64,000 nucleotides of DNA from Calamus simplicifolius. Lineage: Eukaryota; Streptophyta; Magnoliopsida; Arecales; Arecaceae. The position numbers were made by a program, and so were the translations under genes. The number at the start of each line of letters is the position of its first letter. The stretch's first letter is position 1. Shown here piece by piece: positions 21,119-32,538 of the stretch. The notes beneath the pieces were generated by a model. The model made no database searches. It was given only the letters and a program-made list of their open reading frames with translations, and was not told where the DNA came from. Where the stretch lies: the NCBI GenBank assembly GCA_900491605.1, contig UESW01003879.1:242583-306582 (forward strand), given 5' to 3'.

Positions 21119-23745
21119 TCAATTTACTGTCATCAGGACATATGACACCGAATCCTCGAAGCCGTATCAAACTGGTAGTCGCACATTTCTTCTGCGCCTG
21201 TGCATTGTGATCCCAGTATCAGTCCCCTGCCTAGCTGCATCCTACTAAACCACCTAGCTTCTACTCCTTCTGTTAGTTCTCTCCACTTGTATCTCAAATC
21301 CTCCTAATCCGCTAGCAAATGGCACGACTGTGTAGAAGGTCATCTGACTAGTATTGCCTTGTTGCACCTCTTGCGGCTTCTGCTTTGCTTCTATGCCATA
21401 TATCCACTGAAGGATCGAGTTCTCATCAAAGATCACATCCCTACTGATGACAATCTTCTTCTTCAAAGGATCCCACAGCCGATACACCTTGATTCTACGT
21501 GGGTAGCCTAGAAACACCATCTTCTTAGACCTGGCGTCCAGCTTGCTCCGCTCCCTAGCACCAACATGCACATATGTTGTGCATCCAAACATCCTCAGAT
21601 GGTTCAGGCTTACCTTTCCTTCAAATCAAATCTCTTCTGAAATGCCTCTATCCAACTTAGTATGTGGTGACCGATTGACCAAGTAGCTCGCTGCATTTAC
21701 TGTGTCAACCCAGAATATCTTTGGAAGCCCTGCCTGCAGCCTTAAGCATCTTGCCTTTTTCAATAGTGCTCTGTTCATCCTTTCAGTCATCCCATTCTGT
21801 TGAGAAGTCCCCATTACTGAGAAGTATCTTTTGATACCACACTCCTCATAAAAACTCTAAAACTCCTTGCTAGTGTATTCTCTATTATTATCTGACCTCA
21901 AATACTCCATACTCCTTCTCTGCTCATTCTCCACCTCAGCCTTCCAGATTTTGAACTTGGTGAAGATATCTGATTTCTCCTTTATGAAGTAGGCTCACAG
22001 CTTTCTTGAGAATAAATCTATCAGGGTCAAGAAGTATCTAGCCCCACTCCATGCAGAAACTGGGGTTGATCCCCAGACATCTATGTGTACCAACTTCAAG
22101 GGTTATATATTAATCCTAGCTATGCTAATTAAAAATTGCACTCTCTTTTGCTTCTCCATCTGACATGACTCACAGATTTTCATAACTCCACCACTTAAGT
22201 CTGGAAGCAGTCATCTCTTGCTCAGTTCTTTCATTCCCTGTTTCCTATGTGGCCTAGACGGTAATGCCACATCTTGTACACATCCTGAGGATCTTGTTCC
22301 ACAGCTGCTACCTTAGATCTTACGGTCACCACAGAGCCCTCCATCATGTATAGGTTATCCTTCAGCCTTTTCTCTCTCATCACCATCATAGCTCCATTGG
22401 AGATGTTTAGAACTCCACTCCTGGTATGACTGCTGAAGCTGTATCCAGTTTGCTCCAAGTACCCCAGTGACATTATATTCTTCTTGAGTTTCAAAACATG
22501 CTTCATGTTGATAAGAGTGCATACCATGCCATCAAATATTCTTACCCTCATTGTGTCAATCCCTGCCACTTTGCAACCTTGCAAGGGTGATCATCTCCAA
22601 GAGTCACAGTCCCCTTATCAATCTCTGTGTAAGTGTTGAATCATGACCGATTATGAGTATAATGATGAGAACAAGCTGAATCCAGGGTCCACATATCTGT
22701 GTTGTAACTGTGACCATCTAATACCACTAAGAGATCATCCTTTACCTTCTGGTCTGCAACTTTATTTACTGATTCATATCCTTCCTTTTCTTTCTCCTAA
22801 TTTTTTCACTTAGAACAGTTCCTTTTGAAATATTCTACCTCACCACATTTGTAGCACTTAGCCTCTTTCTTGCCTTTTCTGAACTTTGACCGTCCTCTAG
22901 GCTTGTTTTTGTCCCTGCTTATGCTTGACCTTTCCTTCACTGATAAACCCTCCTGGGGAATAGCTTCATTAGTCATCTTCTCCCTCAACTCATTCGTCTA
23001 AAGTATCGAGATAATATCTTCATAAAATAGTATCTCCTTCTCGTAGAGTAGCATCATGACCAATAAGTCATATGATGTGGACTGTGAACACAATAATAGA
23101 AGTGCCTTATCTTTCTCCTACATCTTGATCCCGACATTCAACAATTCATTGCATATCTGGTCGAACATCTAAATGTGGGCCAGCACATCTTTATCTTCTA
23201 CTATCCAAAGACTGTAGAGACGCTTTTTCAACATCAACTTGTTGCACATGTTCTTACCTATGTAGAGGATATGCAATTTTGTTCAAAGTCTTTTCGGGAT
23301 CTTCTCTTCCAACACTGAATAGATGGCTAAATTTGCTAGACATCCTCTGATCACTGCACATACTCTCTTTTCCATCGACATTTACTGTTTGTCTGTCATC
23401 CCATCTGGCCTTTCATCTAAAGTTAGATCTAAACTTTGCTACACAAGAAGGTCCTCTATCTAGACCTTCCATATGAAGAAACTTTTTTTCCAATCAAACT
23501 TCTCAAAATCTATCTTTATGCTACTACCTATGGCTAGATCTCAACTAAAATTAGCACAAAAAAGTTTCAAAAATTAAGAAGTACCTTGATGAGGCCATAT
23601 TAATTTTTTATTTTTCAGCCATTTGAAGATTTTCAAATTTTTTCTTTCTGAACTAGGCTCTGATACCAACTATTGAGGTTTAGTAGTTGTGGTTGAATAG
23701 TGGGATCTCCTCACTGAAAAAATACTCTAGGTTTTTACCCTTTAT
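21119..23745 (-). mobile_element. Truncated Ty1/copia element D, same family as B
   Basis: Sequence from about 21127 matches 12940 onward in element B base for base with scattered changes (for example CATATGACACCGAATCCTCG in both). On the minus strand it runs from a partial LTR (23671-23745) and primer site (TTGGTATCAGAGCC, 23656-23669) through gag and integrase, then stops in the linker before RT. RT, RNase H and the other LTR are absent. Unlike B it keeps the middle of gag. Confidence 0.85.
21254..23470 (-). pseudogene. gag-integrase remnant of element D
   Basis: Right to left on the minus strand: gag with a knuckle CYKCGEVEYFKRNC at about 22830, in which the usual Gly-His has become Glu-Tyr so the zinc site is broken; the protease block near 22700; the pre-integrase motif KMWHYRLGHIGN at 22240; an integrase segment MGTSQQNGMTERMNRALL at 21814 and YLVNRSPHTKLD near 21680; and the linker MFGCTTYVHVGARERSKLD at 21592. 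Many stops and frameshifts. It shows what the gag region deleted in B looked like. Confidence 0.82.
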
Positions 23746-23754
23746 TGCCAACAA

Positions 23755-23945
23755 TTAGTTTGGCGTAGCGGTAAGGCTTTCATCCTTTGATCCCTTGGTC
23801 AAAGGTTCAAGCCACAAACTCCCCTATTTGAAAGTTAATTTGTCCATATGCCTAACTATTTTTTCTAATCTTAAGTGGACTATTAGAAGAAAGCATTTAT
23901 TAATATTTTGGAAGATCCTTGGATTCCAAGCACCCCCTGTTGGAG
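23755..23945 (+). repeat. SINE-like or tRNA-related sequence with pol III A and B boxes
   Basis: TGGCGTAGCGG at 23761-23771 fits the tRNA A box and GGTTCAAGCC at 23804-23813 fits the B box, spaced as in tRNA-derived SINEs. No cloverleaf or CCA-compatible acceptor stem is evident, so a functional tRNA is unlikely. The 3' limit is a guess; no clear tail was found. Confidence 0.4.
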
Positions 23946-24027
23946 TGATTCCTTGTTAATCTTAACAATTTAATAGTTCAAGGCTCATTTTAAGATGGGA
24001 AAGACTCTTTGTGCGTGCATGTGATTG

Positions 24028-24183
24028 ATCCGCATGCGTGTAACCCCGTGTGCGGTGTAGAAAAGATGAAAATGTTGATGAGCGGTGTAGAAAAGATGAA
24101 AATGTATCCGCATGCGTGTAACCCCGTGTGCGGTGTAGAAAAGATGAAAATGTTGATGAGCGGTGTAGAAAAGATGAAAATGT
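24028..24183. repeat. 78-bp tandem repeat, two copies
   Basis: Two identical-looking 78-bp units, each starting ATCCGCATGCGTGTAACC. Each unit itself contains two copies of the submotif GCGGTGTAGAAAAGATGAAA, so the array is a repeat within a repeat. Confidence 0.9.
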
Positions 24184-24365
24184 TGCGCACATGATCAATT
24201 ATCACAGCAGTGATTGAAATTATCACAGCAGTGATTGATCCGCGCATGCGTGTGACCCTGTGTGCGGTGTAGAAAGGATGAAAATATTCTTTATGCAAGC
24301 GCACATGATCAATTATCACACCACGTTCTTTACACAAGTGCACATGATCAATTATCACATGTGAT
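24184..24365. repeat. Diverged continuation of the 24-kb repeat array
   Basis: A third, diverged unit head (GCGCATGCGTGTGACCCTGT) at 24241-24260 is followed by GCGGTGTAGAAAGGATGAAA. Around it CACATGATCAATTATCACA occurs three times (24189, 24302, 24341) and CACAGCAGTGATTGA twice. No protein reading. Confidence 0.8.
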
Positions 24366-24620
24366 GCAAAGACTTTTCTTTAAGATGAAGAAAGGAGTTG
24401 GAACATCTCACCTATTGAACAATTGGTGAGGATCATACAAATATAGTGTTTCCTTTGTCTATTCTAATTTTAATAATTCTGATAAATTATGTTGGACTAC
24501 TTTCTCTTGGGGTTTAACCAAAGCTAAAGATTTATATAATTTTTTTTAAAATGATAAAATACCTAATAAGGAGGTTTTTTGGGTAGAAAAGTAGACTTTC
24601 ACTCATGATTAGCCTTATTT

Positions 24621-24672
24621 CTTCGGAGGATCCTTGCAAAGATATGCTTCGGAGGATCCTTGCAAAGATATC
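24621..24672. repeat. 26-bp tandem duplication
   Basis: CTTCGGAGGATCCTTGCAAA followed by GATATG/GATATC occurs twice in direct tandem. Confidence 0.9.
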
Positions 24673-24718
24673 CAAGCTATTTTTTCTTTTCTCAAGCTAG
24701 CATCTCAAGTATGCCTTC

Positions 24719-24721
<3 letters not shown>

Positions 24722-24765
<44 letters not shown>
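24722..24765. repeat. (AT)n microsatellite
   Basis: 44 bp of uninterrupted TA/AT. Confidence 0.95.
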
Positions 24766-24767
<2 letters not shown>

Positions 24768-27322
24768 TTCTCATTATGAAGTTAGTGTATCATTATCCTA
24801 TACCAATTTTTTTTCTTAGGAGCCTTTACCCTATTTCTTTCTCGGAGTAAATTATTTTGATGATAATATTTTAAGAAATGGAGCTTATGGAAGAGCATCC
24901 TATATCATCCATAGTCTCAAATGATAATTTTATTACTACGAAAAGTTTTATTTATTTGATATTAACATCTCTATGGTAAAATTGCAAGGAGTGCAGGAAA
25001 AGGCTTACACTATTACTAAATTTTTAAATATTTTGAAGTATGATTGAAAAACTGCGGTCAATTGTTGTTTAATATCTAGTATTTATAGTATAAAAAGCTT
25101 AATTTCTATTTTAAAATATTTTAAAATTAACTTTCTCTATATCTTTCAAATCTACTCATATTTTTACAAAGGTAATAGTATTCCAGATTAAGTGGCTACT
25201 CATTTTGTTCATCATTCAACAAATTTTTTTTTCATAACTTCTCCTTCTCGCTTCTTTAAGTTCTCCATGGTATTTTGGTTTTTGATTTTATAGGTTATAA
25301 TTAAGAACACTAGAGTAGTGCGGTATTATCACCGTTTATCCTGAAAAAAAATAATTCCTTGTCTAGTGATCAATTATTTATTTTTATTTTTCCTTGTCTG
25401 ATAGCTTAAATTATGGAGACAATTGGCTGGTAAACATTACTTAAAACGAGCATAAACATAATTTTACACAGATATTTTAGATGGCATGTGGATCAGGGAC
25501 CCTGCGCACATGGCTAATTAATGATGACACGGACCCTGTAACCCAAGCTTATTCACCACCAGCTGGTCCAAATCTATCCTTTCAGTGAAGCATGGCTAGT
25601 TTTACAACCTCTCTTGCTAATTATAGGACTCATTATTTAATTTTTGACAACTCTTAGCAAGCTTAGAAGACCAACGATCAGGCTACAGCATTGTTCCTAA
25701 AAACTGGAAGCGAATAGCACCATATTTATATTATGCTAGTAGCACTTCAAATCAATCAACATCATTAGCAACTGCTTTAAAGACTCACATTGATGGCCCT
25801 CTGATTAAGGGTACAAATAAGTGTCACATAACGGTCGACATCGGCCATCACGGCTGGTCATGGACATCCTAGACATCATCCTTTCTGTATGGTTGGCCAC
25901 CCGTTGCCATAACGCGACTGTTACGGTAGTCGTTATCAACAAAAAAAAGAACACCGTCGGTATACGCTCTTCATATAAAAAAAGACCAAATCCACGAGCA
26001 AATGGAGCCCAAGGACAGACCCATATGCTCTCATAAAGGGCAAAAGAAGAACTGGACCCAGCATGAGTATAGTGTGAGAGAGAGAGAGAGAGAGGAATTG
26101 GCCAAAGATTGTTCACGGGAGTTGGAATTTCTTAATTTTACCTCAAGATCGAGAAGCATTATTCTTCATCTTGTTTCATGAGGGATCGACATGATCCATG
26201 GGAGGGCCGCCATCGTCATTCACGAGTAATGAGTGCAAGATGAGATACAAGTAAAAAAGCTAGAATGAGATCAAATATGATGGCGCTGATACGTTGTTGC
26301 ATTTTGAACACATTTTATGATAATTAGGAGGCTCAAGGAATAAAAAATAAAAAATGGTCTGCCTTACTCCATGAATAAATTTATTCTAGAATAAGAAAGA
26401 TCGGGATAGTTATTCTTTGTTTGGCAGGTTCCTCGTATGAAATATGCTGAGTGGGTTTCAATTACGCGACTCACGTTCCTATATTACACGAGGCCACAGT
26501 TGTGCTTTTCTTCCCTTAAGAACAGGGATTAATTATGCCCAGACCTTGATTAGCGTTACTTTTCTTTTGTCTTTTTGACAGAAAAACAACCGCTAGATAC
26601 ATATCCAAATTGCACTGAGAAGTTGGTAGTAGAAGCTTAATTGATCTCCAAGAGAAAAGTAGTAAATGGTGGCTTAAATTGCGCATAAATGAAACAAAAC
26701 AACAAATTAAGACAAAAGGGCCTGGGGATGACCACATCCAGCAAGCCAAAGCCTCTTCCACCGGACTCCATGCATGTGGCCGACAAATAGCAGCGGAGCA
26801 TCGTTAAATGTTCATAATGAATCACTTTTGATGAAATGATTGATGCTGCACCTATATATATCATTGCTCTCCAAAAATAAGGGAGAAAAATTTGTAACGA
26901 GTTTAAGTAGCCAGTTCAATTGCACAAAGAAGATCTGCTGGCAAATTAAGCTGTGCATGGCTGCACGTACGTCAAAGGAGTTGACACCATTTTCTTTACA
27001 GATCCTCTTGTCAAGTCTCATCGATGTTTATCTTTGTGGAAACAAGTGAAACCTAAAGTAAGACATTTGATCCATTTGATTGCTCGACTTAAGACCAGCT
27101 GCACATCTCACTCTCAACACCGACGTCAGATATCCAAGCCCATGCCCACGGATATTGACTTTGCTCTGCTTTCTTTGACGACCTCTGGCTGGTCAAGTTT
27201 GGCCTTCCCCTGTTTCACCCCCAATAGCACCATTCTCGGAGCATACCAATAGATAAACCCAACCTGTGGTGCCAGTTGGCTGCTTTTATAGTTGGTAGAG
27301 TCCAAACCTCAGGTGGGCCTAC

Positions 27323-27323
<1 letters not shown>
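24766..27323. other. Non-genic stretch
   Basis: Mostly AT-rich with a (GA)n run near 26075-26094. Several short frames on both strands, none with a domain. No gene supported. Confidence 0.55.

Positions 27324-27361
<38 letters not shown>
27324..27361. repeat. (CT)n microsatellite
   Basis: Pure TC/CT dinucleotides at the start of a GC-rich block. Confidence 0.95.
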
Positions 27362-27363
<2 letters not shown>

Positions 27364-29340
27364 GGCAAGGCTTTGTAAAGGCTAGCGAGTCGCGTAGTGC
27401 ACCTGGAAGCAGAAGCACGTGTGGGTGCCCACCGCAGGGGAGCATCGATACCATGCAGCCCCGCCCGCCCCATGCAATCACGTCCGAAGGGGACGTGCAT
27501 TTGGTGCGTGCCCAACTTGACCACGAGACCTCTGGCATCGCCTTCTTTCCACAATGTCCTCTCCCCCCCCCATGGCCCCATTCCCCTTTGATATCCTCCT
27601 CCTCCCATTAATTACATCCCACAATCATAGGACCAATTTATTGCGATTATAGATGGCAACAAAACATCAACAAACATTAGGTATGAGACCTAGTGGAATA
27701 GGTTCTCATGCATTCAAACATACATAGGTGGAACCATCCACATATATGCATATAGGTGGTGGATGTATCACAAGTTTGTTTTATATATCTTTAGGTCAGG
27801 CAGTCTCATAAAACATGGGAGTTAAGGCTGCATGTGAGCGCCCGGAATATATGTGGTGGGCAGCCAATGGAACACATGCCGGTGAGAGGAGGCCACTCCT
27901 GACCTCTCTCTCCACATCTAGTTCAATGCCCCTGTCTCCTCTTGGTCACATGGGACTGATGCCCACCTCTAGAGGCACCCCTTGTGTTAACTTAATTTCC
28001 CCTTGAACTGAGGTCGATCTATTATTGCCAGTTGCCATCGAACGTAGGGTAAAAAGCCCCGTACGTGTGGAAGCCTCTAAGAGCAATTCGAGCTACCTTC
28101 AAGTGAACTAGCTAGCTAGCTTCTCAGACGATAAGTTATCAAGGACGGCAGGGGCCCAGGGGTGCGGTTGGTGAGGTGCCATTTTTTTCACCCTAACCAA
28201 CCACCACCGCAGGAGGCCCCTTGATCCCATCCAGCGGATGAGGGAGGAGGGGTGCTGCACCGCTGCCCCTTGGAACCTGCATCACATGATGGCCATAAAA
28301 GGGCCATGGTTCCATGAACCAATGTTATGGCCTCGATCGGCATCCTACGCCCCCCCGTCACGTGGCTGTACCCCGGAGTGCCCGGGGGCCCGAGTTGGGG
28401 AACCTCCGGTACACGTCGGAGAGTACCGAGGCAACCACTCCGGCCGCCCTGTCAGGCGCCACCACGTGTCTCGCCGGGAGCCGCTCGGGGAAGCGCGTAA
28501 TTGCCGGGTCCGGTAAATGCAGCCAAATCTCGGGCTTGTTATTATAATCATTAATTCCTTAAACTCTCAAGAAGCCTTTAATATCCAGGGGTGGCCCCGG
28601 GTTAATTATATTTTTGTGGGCTTCCTTAGAAAACAATGCGCGATGGAGATTATGTTTACCCAAGAGGTGTCTAGATGACAAGACAGAGCACGGGACGAGT
28701 TGCGCCATTCTCAGACATAAAGGAGACAAGGCATCTTTTGGGTGTAGTGTAAATGGCTTTTTAAATTTTAATACAGGACTCCAACTAGGTAAACTAAAGC
28801 CCCCCTCTAGCAAGCAGATGGAGTAAGAGTTCAGAATAAGTCTCGAGTTATATATTATATATTCTTAATTAGTCCACGGTCAAGTGGGAGAAATTAAGAT
28901 GTCTAATTAACATGAGTTTACCAAGAATAAATCCGCTTAGGTTCACGTAAATGGAAAAAAGAAAAAAACAAAAAACAAAAAACAAAAACAAAAGGCAAAA
29001 AAAAAAGCAAAAGATCTAGCACGTACGTACGTAGGAGTCAAATTAATAATAGAATCATACAATAATATTATGGTTGAATCATCATATATGTATGTTCACA
29101 TATTCTTCATGAATCTGGCCGGAGAACAAAATTTGTTACCGTGGTAAGAATTATTATCGGGAAGCGGTGAGTACATGTACCAGCTTGCATCAGAACGATG
29201 GACGCACCACACAAGAAAAAAAACACAAGGAGGGGACATGTAGGCCCCAGAAACTTTCTTAATATATGTTCACACTATTTTGCTTTCACAACCCTCTCCA
29301 GCTCTTTCTTCCTCCCCCTCCCACCTTGTTCTCTCCCCCT
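27362..29340 (+). promoter_or_regulatory. GC-rich upstream region with two G-boxes
   Basis: GC-rich patches (27390-27600, 28140-28540) in AT-rich surroundings, without a long reading frame. Two CACGTG G-boxes stand at 28359-28364 and 28463-28468, about 1 kb upstream of the PRE/ILI-like gene. A short imperfect hairpin lies at 28165-28202. G-boxes bind bHLH and bZIP factors, and their assignment to the downstream gene is inference. Confidence 0.35.
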
Positions 29341-29349
29341 CCCCCCTAC

Positions 29350-29355
29350 TATAAA
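29350..29355 (+). promoter_or_regulatory. TATA box of the PRE/ILI-like gene
   Basis: TATAAA 108 bp upstream of the start codon, followed by a CT-rich leader, which is common in plant 5' UTRs. Confidence 0.6.
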
Positions 29356-29462
29356 GTTCGATCTCTTCCTTTATCTCCCTTTCTGTCTCTCTCACGCCAT
29401 TTCCCCCCTCCATCCTTCCTTCCCACTTTTCCCCTCTGGTCCCCATCCCAAACTCCTCAAGA

Positions 29463-29832
29463 ATGTCCAGCAGAAGGTCGAGGATAACCGAAGAGGAGAT
29501 CAATGAGCTCATCTCCAAGCTCCAGTCTCTACTCCCCGAGAGCCGCCGACGAGGCGCGAGCAGGGTACGTAAGCTTCCAACTAATTAGCCCATTATTCTC
29601 CGTTCCAAGTTGAGCTGGATGTGGCGCCTAATTAGAAGTACTCTAACAATATTTTATACATGGAAGCTGCGCGCAGGCTTCCGCGTCGAAGCTACTGAAG
29701 GAGACATGCAACTACATCAAGACCCTCCACCGGGAGGTCGACGACCTCAGTGACCGCCTCTCGGACCTCATGGCCACCATGGACACCAACAGCGCCCAGG
29801 CCGAGATCCTCCGGAGTCTCCTCCAGTCTTAA
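29463..29832 (+). CDS. Atypical (non-DNA-binding) bHLH protein, PRE/ILI family
   Basis: Two exons, 29463-29564 and 29677-29832, joined in phase 0 across a 112-bp intron that starts GTACGT and ends CAG. The product is 85 residues. The first 34 begin MSSRRSRITEEEINELISKL, with helix 1 ending QSLLPES. The second exon holds helix 2 (ASKLLKETCNYIKTLHREVD) and the conserved tail DTNSAQAEILRSLL. The basic region is absent, as in all PRE/ILI proteins, which act in the nucleus by binding other HLH proteins such as IBH1-like repressors and so promote cell elongation downstream of brassinosteroid, gibberellin and auxin. That role is known for the family and inferred here. Length is at the short end of the family range. 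It has splice sites, a TATA box, a CT-rich leader and GC-rich codons, and no lesions. It is the best-supported working host gene in the window. Confidence 0.93.
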
Positions 29833-31212
29833 GCATTCGATCCAGTTAGCTAGCTAGCCTTACTATTTGTAATCTTAGGACCAGGACCAGACTACAAGAA
29901 GTAGTAGCATTAGCACTACCTTTTTATTTCTCTCTCTTTTTTTTCATGTATATTTCCCTGAGGTTTTTGGCTCGAGCTGTTTCCTCTAGCAACCGACCAA
30001 CAACCACTGCTGAGAGTTCTTATGTAATCCATCATCTTCTACTTCAGTCTCCATGCTTTGCTTTATTCTGCTTCTTCTCGCCTTCTTGGCTTTTTTTTTT
30101 TTTTTTAAGCTTCAATTATGTCCGTACCCATGTGAAAAAGGGTTTGCTATCTAAATATATATATATATATTAAAAAAAAAAAAAAAAGCTGGTCTCCCCT
30201 CTGCGTTCTGACTATTCCGGTGCATAGCCGGAACCGCCTAGCGAATGCACGGCGTAAGCCACTGCCGGCATGGCGACCGATGGGAGCCGTTGGATGGGGA
30301 TAGGGTCAATGGACTCTAGATGAGATCAAATGGTGCCTGGGGAACAGCGGAACGGGGGAGGGGTTCCACGAAGATGCCGATCGAGGGGCAGAGATCGGAC
30401 GGCTCGCGGCAACGGAGGGCAGCAAATTGGGCGCGAAGCGTCAGCGTCCGAGCGTACCAGCCTCAGAACACGATGTGGGTGGGGGACCACATATTATGAT
30501 GTGGTCCCCACCGTCCAATCAATGGACCTTCCTTTCTCTCTCTCTCTCTCGGTCACACAAAGTCAGTTGAGCCGACGGTTACACAGAGAAAAGAGCGATA
30601 AAAGTTGCGCAAAAAGAAAAAATTGAAACCTATTTCCATATATACCCCTACAAAACTGACAATATGACTCCTCCAGCCACACGTAGAAAGTCCCCTTTGT
30701 TCAAATTGGAAAGGGGTAGAACCGGAAGGGAAACGAAACTGAAAAAGAGTGCCTGTCGCGAGTGCTTTCTCGGGCCGGACCTGCACGAAACCGAAGTCAG
30801 AGAAAAAGTTAGAGCAGGTTCCGTAATGAACGAGCGTATAAAATATAAATATAATATGTGAAGATGAAATGACTACAGTATCCCTATTAGGGAGGGTATT
30901 TAAAGGAACCATAGGGGTAGAATCGGTCATTCGAGAAGTGAGGTATACTGGCGGTTGAGATTCTAGGGGCACAGAAATGTAGGGGGCAAACGTAAGGCTA
31001 TAGGCGCTGCATTCACTGTCGCCATAAATAAAATAAATAAATCATATTAATAATATAGACATTTTAAATAAAATGGATCGATCGATCGATTGGAAGAAGA
31101 AATATTTTTTTAAAAAAAAAATTCATGATCTTCGACCATGTTATGACTAGAATGAGAGGCAAAAATCGCAAAAATGACCGGATCGAGAACGTACCAATTC
31201 GGGACTATGCCG
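29833..31212. other. 3' flank of the PRE/ILI gene and non-genic GC-rich stretch
   Basis: Holds the likely 3' UTR to about 30110, an AT microsatellite and A-run at 30160-30187, then GC-rich sequence to 30560 without a convincing frame. A (GATC)n run lies at 31077-31090. Confidence 0.5.
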
Positions 31213-31476
31213 TCAACAGAGGGAAGATCCGATCGCCGTCTTATTGCCCAGAGGGGAAGACGGCAGGATCGACGGCGGCGACCGAGAGCGCAAGACGGTG
31301 TCCACGTGGGTGCTGAGATGAAGCAGCGCGATTGGATCCCGGGCGCTCCGCGGGCCCTCGTCGGTGATCCTCATCTCCTCCTCCCGTATCCTCCTCACCT
31401 GGCTGTGCACCAGCGGCCGGCCGCTCGCCTCTGCCGTCGCCTTCTCCTTTCCTTCGTCCATCACTATCGCCGTCAT
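31213..31476 (-). other. Hypothetical GC-rich frame, possible 5' exon of a lost gene
   Basis: A minus-strand frame of 87 codons starts MTAIVMDEGKEKATAEASG. Codon 26 or so is followed by CAG|GTGAGG, a good 5' splice site, so the coding part may be only MTAIV...LVHSQ with an intron after it. The upstream 370 bp are GC-rich, like a promoter and 5' UTR. I recognise no family and find no downstream exon before the PRE/ILI gene. It could be the remaining start of a gene, or chance in a GC-rich block. Confidence 0.3.
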
Positions 31477-31931
31477 GGCTCCCGCCTCCGCCGGCTAGGG
31501 TTAGGGATATAGGGTTTCTGGACTAGAGGAGGGGTCCGGCGAACGCCATTTATGGAAAGGAGGGTGGGAGGTGGCGGCGGAGGCGGTTGGGAGTTCCTTA
31601 TAAGCCATGCGAACGAGGGGAACGTGCGGGCCAGCTGAAGGGACACGTGGACGGGGGTGAGCGTTTCCAGTGGGAGGGAGGGCGGTGGGGTCGGCTCCAG
31701 AAAGAGAGACGTGGCGGTCACGGCAGGGGAGGTGGAGTGGGGCTTGACGGCGCCACGTAGGCGGTAACGGCGGGCCACGTCACGGCCAGGAGCAATCATC
31801 GGACACGCGGGTTCCTTATCAGGTGGTCTCTGCCCAAGGATTCGGGTCAATTTAGGATCCCACCATGTTTTTATTTTATATTTTTAGGTGTGCGTGGTGC
31901 GGCCTTGTCTTTCAAGGTTCGAGCAAAAAGG

Positions 31932-32404
31932 GCAACATTTCAAATTTACCCATGAGCTCAATTAACCTCAGGAATGGACCAAAATTACTGATTCAAAACT
32001 TAAGCAAAAATTAATAAATAGTAAGTAAACATAAGTTATAAGCATATTACACATTCCTATCGATTAAATATAAGATATTACATTTTTTTTTCATCTTATA
32101 ATGTGATTTTTATCATAAGCTAGTCAGAATCTATTCCGAATCAGGTGTAAGGGTAGCTCCATGCCATGGCAAGACTCCACCATCATCCCTATGGGTAGCC
32201 CTTTTCTCATGCCAGGTCATCAACTTTCGCACACTCAAATCGGCTCTGATACCATTTGTAACATCCTAAGCCTACCTGCTAGCCCAATTAACCTCGTTAG
32301 TGAACCGAAACCATCGGCCCAAAAACTCGAGTGAAAGTTAATGGATAGTAAGTAAATTTGAGTTATAAGCACATAACACATTTTTATCCCATCCATTGTA
32401 GGAC
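31932..32404 (-). mobile_element. TRIM-like element, left copy, minus strand
   Basis: Read on the minus strand: a 5'-truncated LTR ending AGGCTTAGGATGTTACA (32257-32404), the primer site TGGTATCAGAGCC (32242-32254), about 160 bp of internal sequence, and a second LTR (31932-32082) starting TGTAATATC. There is no coding sequence, as in TRIMs. The outer part of its 5' LTR is missing and the Harbinger target duplication begins at 32405. The same family is at 41190-41617 in the opposite orientation. Confidence 0.7.
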
Positions 32405-32538
32405 TAAGGTAGTGTTTGATACAAAAACACTATCCCCTGGATAAGTGTACGGGATAATGTTTGTCCATAGGATATCCCTTGGCTATCCCATGAATCGTAT
32501 CAAACAGAAAAAGGAAAATTTCTGGGATAACTTTTTGT

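Noticed and set aside
23761..23813. Functional tRNA gene
   Set aside because: A and B boxes are present, but I could not pair an acceptor or anticodon stem.
23990..24358. Long minus-strand frames with a repeated FSSFLHR peptide pattern
   Set aside because: The pattern comes from the tandem DNA repeats read in frame, not from a protein.
24028..24365. Spaced repeats that might suggest a CRISPR array
   Set aside because: Units are directly adjacent and unequal, there are no spacers of constant size, and the genome is a plant.
25805..26116. Frames on both strands in 25.8-26.1 kb
   Set aside because: No domain, partly made of a (GA)n microsatellite.
31174..31512. Arg-rich plus-strand frame
   Set aside because: The composition is what a GC-rich block gives in any frame. 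The minus-strand frame has the better start and splice context.
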